Below are positions 55,601 to 64,000 of a stretch of DNA of 64,000 nucleotides, in pieces. The position numbers were made by a program, and so were the translations under genes. Location of the stretch: positions 52,105,411 to 52,169,410 of the forward strand of contig OW203762.1 of NCBI GenBank assembly GCA_934045905.1. Direction: 5' to 3'. Below the pieces are notes generated by a model, which searched no databases, had not been told where the DNA came from, and saw only the letters and a list, made by a program, of their open reading frames with translations. Positions within the stretch are counted from its first letter, which is position 1. Each line of letters opens with the position of its first letter. The stretch is from Leuctra nigra. Its lineage: Eukaryota; Arthropoda; Insecta; Plecoptera; Leuctridae.

Positions 55601-58600
55601 GTTAATGCCATTCTGTGAGGTATACAATGCTAAAATATTATAGCAATATGTATTGAAACCTATATGAGATGAAGTTAATGTTATAAAATCACTGCGGAAC
55701 ATAAAAATCCACTGAATTACATTTCACTGTAACAGAGTGGACAATGTAACAGAGTGGACAACATAACATAATAAAATGTTTTTGTTGCTAAAATAGATAA
55801 AAACTTGCGATATTATTATATCAATGATTCAATAAACTTAGTTGCTACATTTACCATTCACTTTGGTTTAAATTAAAGTGTAATTTCACCACTTTACATG
55901 CGTAACAGAGTGGACAATTTAAGTCGTTACATGTGCTTGCTGTCACTGTCAACAGGTGCAGGTTAGCAGATTTTCATTTCTAACCAGTGTGACTAACAGT
56001 AAAATAAATAAAACTAATATATTTCTTCTAGCAGTGTACCAACTTTTATAAATTTTCATAAATTACCTGAAAAAATACTAGAACAAAGTGGGCGTAACAG
56101 AGTGGACAAAATTTCCGGACAAAGTTCAAATGTATATAACAGGTTTACGTTGCTCACTAAAAATAAGTCGTAAAGCTTGTGATAGTTTTGGAGCTATTGT
56201 AACAATATAAATGCTGCACAATTTTTTTATGTCAATGGCAAATAAGAAAATTTTGCAATAGTTCAAGCCAACTCATGGTTCGGACATCTAATTTTGCTGT
56301 ACCCTGACACATGTTTCTTTAAATTCCATGAAATCAGACCATATAAATTTTAATTGAAGTGATGGAGTAAAGAGGGAAATGATTACAGATGGGCATGCTC
56401 TATTCAAAACCTAAAAATTATTAATATATCTTCTTTAAAAAAATTGAGAGGTTGTCGGACATGGTTTGTACAAAAAATATGAGAATGACCCCAATACAGA
56501 AGTGAGAGTTGAGAACAGAGTAAAGCAGATACAGTCTCTCACTAATGTATGGAATATTTTATTTATATTTTTATTGTATTAAAATAATAGTTTTTTTTTG
56601 TAATTGACCGGTCAATTGACCGGTCAATTGACTTCGTACATCCCTATGTAGAACTAAATAAAATTACGGAAAAATGTAGTCATAATCCCTATTTAGTATT
56701 TATTATTCAATGTGTGTGCAGATTCTGCAAGCCCGCTGGCAGTGACAAAGGGTGAGGTGGTCGTGTTTGACGACATTGACGATGACTGGCGAGGGCTTCG
56801 ACTGGACCTGGCAGGAGTCGCAATTACAAGTAATGGTGATCGCAAGGAAGAGGAACGAGACTCTTCAAGCGACAGCCATGCCAGTCCGCCAGCTCATCAC
56901 CGCAACGCTTCAGATTTCTTCAAGGTTTGTAGACAGCACAAATACTCTCTGGACTGGACTTATTGTGTGGAAAATACATTTGAAATTGTAAAGTAAACGT
57001 GAGAACTCTCTCCAATTAACTTTTTCAAAGATCAGTCCCTGCCTCCTTGTTCTTGCTTGAGGCTGTTTGGCCCAAATCTGTTTTATTAATTATTTTATAT
57101 TAATATCTTGTCTATGTTCACCTAAGGCGGTGACATCTGGCGACCTGGATGGCAACTCTCTGAGTCCCGAGCATGTACGTGGGAGCAAAGTAGGGCGCGT
57201 GATCGGTGGACTGCCTATTGCGGAATACGAAGGTAGTCCACGACGGTACGGACCGCGCCAACCCGATCTGACACTTCCGAGCGCTCACAGCTTGCTGGCT
57301 TCACCCTCTGTATATCCACCTCGACCGGGCTTCGTTCAGCGAGTGTTGCCGCCTGAAGCTGACCTTGTGGAGCCCGACCCACCCAGCCCCTCGCTTGCTG
57401 GGGGGACGTTCGACTACTTGTACGAATTCTCAGAGACGCGCAAGGTGAGTTGCTTCATCCCAGTTGTGTGTTATTTGGAGTGATCATTGTCATTTTTTAA
57501 ACAACCTTCACTACCAAAAAGGTTAATTTTATATTGAGATGACCAAGACTGAGACTGATACTGAGATTGTTGATTGTCGCAGGTTCTCGAGGAGTTCTTC
57601 AAGTGTCCGGCCGTGAGCTCCACCGACGAGACGTCTGCCGAGTTCCAGGAGCTGGAATACGAGCTGCGGCGGCAAGCGGGCAGCTCGTACGTCGGACAGC
57701 GACTTGCCAAGGGAGCGGCGGACAAGGGAGACGGAGAGAAAGGCGATGGAATGTTCCTGGACCTGTCGGCGGGGGAAGAGGGATCGACGGAAGACACCGA
57801 GATAGGTTTGCAGGTACTGCTATTGTGTTGTACTACTTTGCACTGCAGCCAACTTGAGCTACATTTAATACACAATGTGATGATTTGCTATTCTTTCACA
57901 TATTATAAACAAATATCTGGGGACAAATATAAAATAGTTATATTTTTTGTACTTTCAAAGTTAAAAAAAATCTGAATTACATTGAGATGTTGGTAGTTAG
58001 ACTTTCTTAAATCTGATTTGAACCATGAACTATTTCTTTACATTGTTTTTAATCTGCGTGTTTGTACTACCTTCAAGTGTGCCTTTTTCCAATTTGAGCT
58101 TGAATTTGTTGTAATTGTTAATTATGTATATATACATGTACCCACTTCCTATTAATTTATAGTTTCAATGCATGATACCAGGTACAAAAAGTCAACTGCT
58201 TTCATCAGGTGGGCCACAGTCGCAACTTCACTCTGTCCCCTGAGACAACTGACTGCGACTCTAACTGTGGCGACCTTGACTCCGAGGCCTCACTGCTCAT
58301 GGAGGGGGAGGGCGGAGGGAGTGGAGTGGGGGAGGCAGCTCAGGACTCTCAGCGACTCTACTCCAGCATGCCGGTGCTGGAAGATGGACTCTCTTCGGGC
58401 CACGCATCTGACACGGACAACAACAACCCTACGGTGAGCGCTGACAAGATGATAGCTCATATGAAGATTGAAGTAATAGCTGTTCTATATTCTATAATGT
58501 TGCTTTTAAATGTTGTAGACATATATTCAACCTGCGAAAAAACCTCCCAAAATTACAATAAATTGGTGCTACAGATTTCTACTTTCATATTTATCAATCA

Positions 58601-61600
58601 AATCAACTAATTTTTGTCTTATGTGATGGATTATGTTTAGAAGATGGCATTATTACATTTATTTCCAAGACAACAAAACTCAACTCACACTCTGTCACAT
58701 GTCACATACACATGTCACATACAGAAACAAATTCCATTCAATAGATTTAGCATATTATGCCACTTTATAAAATAGGTGCAATAACTTGCTTGTCAGTGAA
58801 ATAAAATAGAATTTATGATTTCATTTCTTGCTTTGCGTGGTCAACGGGAACCCTACATTCGGTGACTCATTGCATTTCCATCACATGTAGTTACTTTCAC
58901 GTCTCATCATTCTCAATTACACTTTCTCATCTGACAACTTAGCTAGTTCATACATGTTTGTCTATGGACCACTGTGCATGATGAAAATGGTTTGGTATGA
59001 GTGCATAACAAATTGACAATGAGCTTGCCTGCAGGTGTTGCTGATGAAGCGGCAGATCACGGAGATTGAACGAGAAATCGGACAGAGAAGCGGTCGAGAG
59101 AAGCAGGCAGATGCGCTGGCTGTGGAGGAAATGTTCTCAGCAATCAAGAATCTCAACAGTTCCGGATATGACCTTGAACTCGAGGCGTTGGATCCTCTAG
59201 GTGAGTTGACCCGTATGGTCAAGGATGTTTTCATTGACTTAAATACAAAAACAAATATACCTTCACTCTCTAATGCTAATGCTATCTTATCAGTGTCTGT
59301 AAATATTTGGATCTGAAGTTGGTTTCTACTTCCTGAGTTGCCTTGTACCTATTTATGTCTGTATCTCCTGCACTTGAATATTTTATTATTACCAATTAAT
59401 AAGAAGGTACATAATTAAAATTTAATTACACTTGAAAACAAAAATGTTTTGCCACTTGTGTAACTTAACATTCTACATAAATATTTCTGGTATAATGCAA
59501 AAAACAATATGTACAAAGTCATAAGTAAACATCTGAAGTGTGACTGAAAATTGCAACATGGTATTTTCGTCAAAGATAGTGAGGCAAAATAAATATTTGT
59601 GTAAGATATCTTGAGACGTGTGTACATGTTACGATGTATCAGTATGAACTATTCGGTGCTTGAAACACGTATTGTCCTCATCATCTACGTGGAGCAATGT
59701 TTAAGTTAGTTGCCATGGTTCCAGGTGCAGGGATGACTCCGCCCCCACCCGCCCCTCAGCCTCATCGCAGCATCTCGCTCGATGCACAGTCGCTGGGCCT
59801 GAGTGACTCGGTGGAGGCCGCCATCAAGGACATCCGCATGGCTCTGCAGAGAACCAAGCCGCTCAAGAGTCCGACCAATGAGAGTCCGGAGCAGCGAGAT
59901 AGTCCCGTGTGGGTGCCCCGGAGGAGAGGGGAGAAGGAAGATGGTGATGAAGGTAATGCCTTCTTTATTCAATTTCTTGCTTTTAAAATCTAAATGTTGA
60001 TATGATTCAAGTTGGTAATGCAATGAAGAGTTATCGACTATCGTGTCTATGTTTAAATCGTGAATTGTTCAATGATATGAATTTCAATATTTTCAATGAT
60101 TTGAATTTGGTTCTGGTATTTTTTATAATCAACAAAAGGTAGCACAAGTTTTCAATAATATTAAATTAATTAATTCATAGATTGCATGCATCATTCATTG
60201 TTGACACCATCTTGATGTCACCATTCAGAATAGTTGTCAACTTGTCATACTGTGCTTTTGGACAATATGTATTTGATAGTTGGTTACATGAGAAATTGTA
60301 GGCTCCAGAGAAATCGTTTATATGAAGAAGAATTTCAAAAATATATCAATTTATCTCCAATTATAAGTTCAATCTGACCTGTTATTGTGCCAACATAAGG
60401 TCTGTTCAAATATCCTGCCAAATCTACCACAAACTGCCAAATCCTACCACTTTCTTTTCTACACATCATCCCAATGAGGTGTAGCTTGTGGCAGTTTGCG
60501 GTAGGTTTTGTCAGGGTAAACAAACAGACCTATAATGCCTGGCGTCGGATGGGAAGACAAAATTTTTTGCATTGCTAATATAAAATAATAGAAGTTCGTG
60601 CAAGCAAGCTATGAAGACCATTCAATATAAAATATTAAATGCGATAAAATACTTTTATAAACGAACTTCTTCCATGTTTATTTGATTCTTATTTCTTACT
60701 GACTAGTAACATGATTGTGCTCTCTTCCAGAAGAAGCCGACACTGACCTTGAAACAGACAGGTTGCTTGGCCAACAACGCACAGATGACCATGGTTTCTT
60801 CGATGACAAGCTGGTTAGTACCTCGTTGTTCAGTAGTAGTTTTGAAGCAAGTGCTTTTTCTGACATACATTTATACTTTATAGTATCCTGCAATATCCTC
60901 GTCAAGTGATAGTTAAAAGAGCTGTTAGGACTATCTTTGAAGATCATATCTGAGAATATACCAATGTATGTAGTTTTGTTGTGGTAAAGATGGTGGTTTC
61001 TTCCTGTAGGGTTGGCGCAAGCCTAAGTCTCGTACAGTCATGCCAATAGTTACCAAGACCTCTCCTCCTCTCGCCACCACCAAACTCCCGACTAACCTTG
61101 CCAAACCCCCGACAGCACCTTCCAACTCCTCTCATGCCAGCCCTGCCAGTTCTCCCCTGGTGGCTGCAGCGGGAACTAGCGACGCTACAGATGATGCTAG
61201 CGCTACTGATAAAGCGCTCTCTCCGGCTAAAGATGCGGCAGTGAAAAGCAAGAAGGTGCAGTTTTGGTTGATGCCTGCCTATAGCTTGAATTCATGTTTA
61301 GTTAATGATCCTTAGTGGGTTGATAATATTGCAACTCCAAATCATTCATTTTTCATTCATTGTTTTATTCATTTTATTTGTTGCCTGATTTTGTGTTTAT
61401 TTCAGATTGCAGGAATGAGCATTGCAATCCTTCACACTTCTTGAAGTTTATCAACTAATTTGAAGTCGGCATGATTGATAATCTAAAATCTTTAATCAAA
61501 ACTTATTATTTGAGTAAAATTACGAATTTGCATTGTTTTTTCGAAGTGGTGTTGGCTTGAAATTGTCTTCAATCAATTATTGCTTATTATTAAATATTAA

Positions 61601-62684
61601 GTAGGTATTAGAAATTTTATTGACAGCTTAGTTTCACATGTGCAATTTCATTAAAAATTATGTTGGCACCTGAGACTGCTTGCTCTGGCTTGCAAGGTAA
61701 AGCGTGTTGAGGACTTGAAACTGAGTGCACATTTCTTTTTTCTCCATTCCATGTTGTGTAAAATGAAGGGACTCTGATAAATCTAAAAATATCTATTTGA
61801 TGTTTTTTAAAATATTATCTGCACTTGACTACAATTTTCTTTCTCTTGCCTATTTCAAATGTTGTTGCAAAACAATCATGTGTCCTCAAGCCCATTGTGC
61901 CATGGAATACTGTCGTGTTACATATAAGCAGTGTATCGACCATCGACCAAAGTGGGCATCTCACTGAGTTGCAAACCGCGTATGGATCCCGCGTATGGAT
62001 CAAATTATCAATATGCGCATGTACAAGCGTGGAAACAAGTAGCCGTGCTGGTTATCTCTCTCTGCTCCATATAAAAACATGTTTATGTTATGAGTCAGAG
62101 AGAGGCAGAATAACACTGTCTTCTTTCCACCACTGTACAATTACTAAAATAAATCTCTGCACAAGTACAGAACGATCACGTGATTTATACGCGTGTTCCA
62201 GTCCAGCCATGGATTGCAAAATTGTTGAATACAGATTAATTGTGTACCTATTTTATGTGATCAATAAATTACATTATTATTATAAATGTATTGCCACATC
62301 AACCCGTATTTTCATGGTCGATATATTGTTTATCCATAACACGCTGGATAGGACCTGCACTTTTTATGCATTGTCCAAGATCCAAGATTGACACAAAGAT
62401 AAATTCAAGTTTTTGAATTGCACACTTGTAATGTTGCTGTGTTATTGTTAATATTGTAAAGAAATAACTGATGCAGAGCTAAGCATGCAGCAAAGCATGT
62501 CATTATTGGGGAGAAATAGAGTACTATATACATACATTGAGTGATGATAGTGGTAGTACCATGTAATTCCTCATTCCTCTGTGAATAATATATGTATTGG
62601 CTTTGTTACGATAATTATCTAATGATGATATCTTCTTGCAGGACAAAGATGGCAGTACTAAAAAGAAGGGAAGAAATAAGGAAG
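52609..62684 (+). CDS. Large acidic Ser/Pro-rich protein, 13 exons, 3' end beyond the window
   Basis: Exons: 52609-52775, 53414-53598, 53680-53917, 53996-54129, 56722-56924, 57127-57444, 57583-57813, 58182-58434 (last base 58433), 59035-59200, 59725-59952, 60731-60813, 61010-61255, 62642-62684. All join in frame (about 831 codons) and the last donor is open, so the gene runs past the right edge. The 5' end is uncertain: ATG 52609 (MLQLDNLSGDTSEQ) may be internal, as an upstream acceptor exists. Exon 2 is highly acidic (DDNDDDETSSDDMNDDDD). Later blocks look evolutionarily constrained: YEFSETRKVLEEFFKC, FTLSPETTDCDSNCGDLDSE, LYSSMPVLEDGLSSGHASDT, a short coiled coil (LLMKRQITEIEREIGQR), MTPPPPAPQPHRSISLDAQS, DTDLETDRLLGQQRTDDH. 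No enzyme or membrane domain is seen. It is most likely an intracellular scaffold. A klarsicht/KASH-type cytoskeletal protein is a weak guess. Confidence 0.75.
54337..56646. mobile_element. hAT-type element with TTGACCGGTCAA repeats, in the scaffold-gene intron
   Basis: The ends are TAGTGATGGAAATTGACC and GTACATCCCTA, typical TAGGGATG-like hAT ends. A perfect 8-bp target duplication TGTAGAAC lies at 54329-54336 and 56647-56654. Palindromic ATTGACCGGTCAAT words cluster near both ends. No transposase frame. The middle is another element (54868-56491), so the original hAT copy was about 690 bp. Confidence 0.9.
54868..56491. mobile_element. Nested element with GGGTCATTC ends and repeated TAACAGAGTGGACA
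   Basis: The left end GGGTCATTCTTATATTTTTT and right end AAAAATATGAGAATGACCC are inverted repeats, flanked by CAAT on both sides (a possible 4-bp duplication). About seven copies of TAACAGAGTGGACA or its complement are spread from about 55060 to 56110. No coding frame. Its first bases resemble those of the long-TIR transposon at 27331. Confidence 0.78.
60398..60531. repeat. 134-bp foldback element with AGGTCTGTT ends
   Basis: AGGTCTGTTCAAATATCCTG at the left pairs imperfectly with AGGGTAAACAAACAGACCT at the right. ACAAACTGCCA and TGGCAGTTTGCGG form the inner stem. ATA flanks both ends. It lies in an intron of the scaffold gene. Confidence 0.8.
62209..62286 (+). mobile_element. Truncated copy of the LINE 3' end, or a SINE tail
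   Basis: ATTGTTGAATACAG, GTACCTATTTTATGTG and TCAATAAATTACATTATT match the last about 75 bp of the LINE at 44960-49883 in order, followed by a short ATT tail. The sequence upstream does not match the LINE UTR. It is either a strongly 5'-truncated LINE copy or a SINE that borrowed the LINE tail. Confidence 0.8.
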
Positions 62685-63347
62685 GTAAGATGCTTTTTTA
62701 AAATTAACATTATTGTATGTATGCTTAAGATGTTATAAAATTATCAAGATTGTTAAATAGGTACTTTAAATAGGTAAACAGTCCCTAACCAATTTTGAGA
62801 ACAGAATATCGATTCAATAGGAATAATACTGGAGAGTTATCTTAATTTCCTTGTAGTCTCGTTTCACTTGATATTGACTCGCTGCCTAATGGAGTGCTAT
62901 TTATTTAACATGGTGAGTGACGCTGTATCAATTGATACGAGATGACAAGGAAAGTTAGAATAACACACTGACTAGGATAGGTTTTTCTATCCATTGCTAA
63001 TTTAAACTTCTGGTTAAATTATTTGTATTCCAATACAAAATACATAATGTACAGCACGGCCTCCTTTATAAGTTCCGTTTTACTACACGTTTCCCGGCCT
63101 GTCCACCAACTGAAAATCAGAAGTTCCACCTTTCGGCACAGGCCAAGAGCGCTAGTTCACACCCTACGCCTTCCTTATGAAAATCCTACATGACCAACTG
63201 AAGACAACATAGTGTGCAGTGGTTGCTTTTGTCTTTGAGAGAGCTGTCAGTTAAGAAAATACAATTAGTAAGCCAATATTGTTCATAAATTCAACATTAA
63301 ATATGATTTTAATGCTTTATAAGTAATATTTTAAGCAATTAATAATA

Positions 63348-63984
63348 CAGTAAACCCTCGTTAATTCGAGTTCAAGGGGACCCAAAAAATCCCAGTTCGA
63401 ATTAAAAAAGTTCGAAATATCTTTAAATTTTTTTTTTTTTTTTTTTTTAATAGCACATACCTACCGTATTGATCTGAATATAACGCAATGTTTTTTCATT
63501 ATTTTTTGCCTTCAAAAGCTAACTCCCACTATATACGCGGCCAAATGCTTTCAAAAACTTGAATGAAGTTTGAATATTCCCACCTAAAGTGTTCCAGGGT
63601 AGGCAAACTTGTATACTAAAGAGACTAGACCTACACTTCCCCCACCCCAACACTACAGAGAGCAGTTTGACTAAGTTTGACTACTCTCTTTGTGACGTGA
63701 CGCCATTGGAAACATTGGAAATGTGTAGTTTGAGTTTGTTTTTTCGAAGTTTGTTCGCGATTATTTTGTCAATCCTTTTGCAAAGTTCGAATTAAAACAA
63801 CTGTATGCAAATAATAACATAAACTGGAACCAAAATTCAGTTCGAATTTCGAAATAACCTAAAATTCGATTTATCAAAATGATTTAACATTGTAAAGCCT
63901 ATACTGAACACTGGGACCATCCACCTAGTTCGAATTTACCCCTAAATTCGAATTATTGAAGTTCGAAATAATGAGGGTTTACTG
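63348..63984. mobile_element. pogo/Tigger-like MITE
   Basis: The ends CAGTAAACCCTCGTTAATTC and ATAATGAGGGTTTACTG are inverted repeats, and TA flanks both sides (63346-63347, 63985-63986). GTTCGAA words recur near both ends. No transposase frame in 637 bp. Confidence 0.88.
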
Positions 63985-64000
63985 TATATTAGTTCTTCAA

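Noticed and set aside
57067..57483. Frame starting MAQICFINYFILISCLC as a separate secreted protein
   Set aside because: The hydrophobic start is intron sequence before the acceptor at 57126. The conserved part is an internal exon of the 52609-62684 gene.
61825..62391. 188-codon frame in an intron of the scaffold gene
   Set aside because: It ends in the LINE-derived tail, shows no domain and has no splice support. Probably chance.

Overview
The window looks like insect nuclear DNA, probably hemipteran, though the order is an inference. It has AT-rich introns and intergenic DNA, GC-richer conserved exons with GT-AG introns, single-copy metazoan genes, and a dense mixture of hAT, pogo, Ty3/Gypsy and LINE elements. 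No prokaryotic, organellar or CRISPR features were seen.

Layout. 1-4.2 kb: minisatellites and no clear gene, possibly the HMGCR promoter side. 4.25-15.3 kb (+): a complete HMG-CoA reductase gene (11 coding exons, 869 codons). Its introns hold a hAT-type MITE, an 80-bp satellite, a 5S rRNA-like remnant and a pogo-like element with another element nested in it. 16.06-17.99 kb (-): a complete XPA nucleotide-excision-repair gene (6 exons, 289 codons), tail-to-tail with HMGCR. 20.02-26.86 kb (+): a UPRT-like gene (6 exons, 245 codons), divergent from XPA, with MITEs, a LINE 3' fragment and an RTE-like fragment in its introns. 27.3-32.65 kb: a DNA transposon with about 1.2-kb terminal inverted repeats and one intact 704-codon DDE-like transposase that I cannot place in a named superfamily. 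35.2-39.7 kb (-): a complete young Ty3/Gypsy element (LTRs identical by eye, 5-bp target duplication) with one frame break in gag. 40.2-40.6 kb: a near-perfect 372-bp foldback. 44.96-49.88 kb (-): a near full-length CR1/L2-like LINE. 52.6 kb to beyond the right edge (+): 13 exons of a large acidic, Ser/Pro-rich protein, not identified with confidence, with several elements in its introns.

The strongest unusual signal is in the LINE. ORF1 and ORF2 lie in one reading frame separated by a single TGA followed by CAATTA, which fits the known CARYYA stop-codon readthrough context. ORF2 has no ATG before the start of its endonuclease domain. Other leads are the long-TIR transposon and a second element that share GGGTC(A/G)TTC termini and possible 4-bp target duplications, a two-hairpin GC-rich module shared by four hAT-like MITEs with different ends, and two elements each carrying about seven dispersed copies of its own short motif.

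The three identified host genes (mevalonate pathway, DNA repair, pyrimidine salvage family) have no evident common pathway. Their order is ordinary eukaryotic gene neighbourhood.
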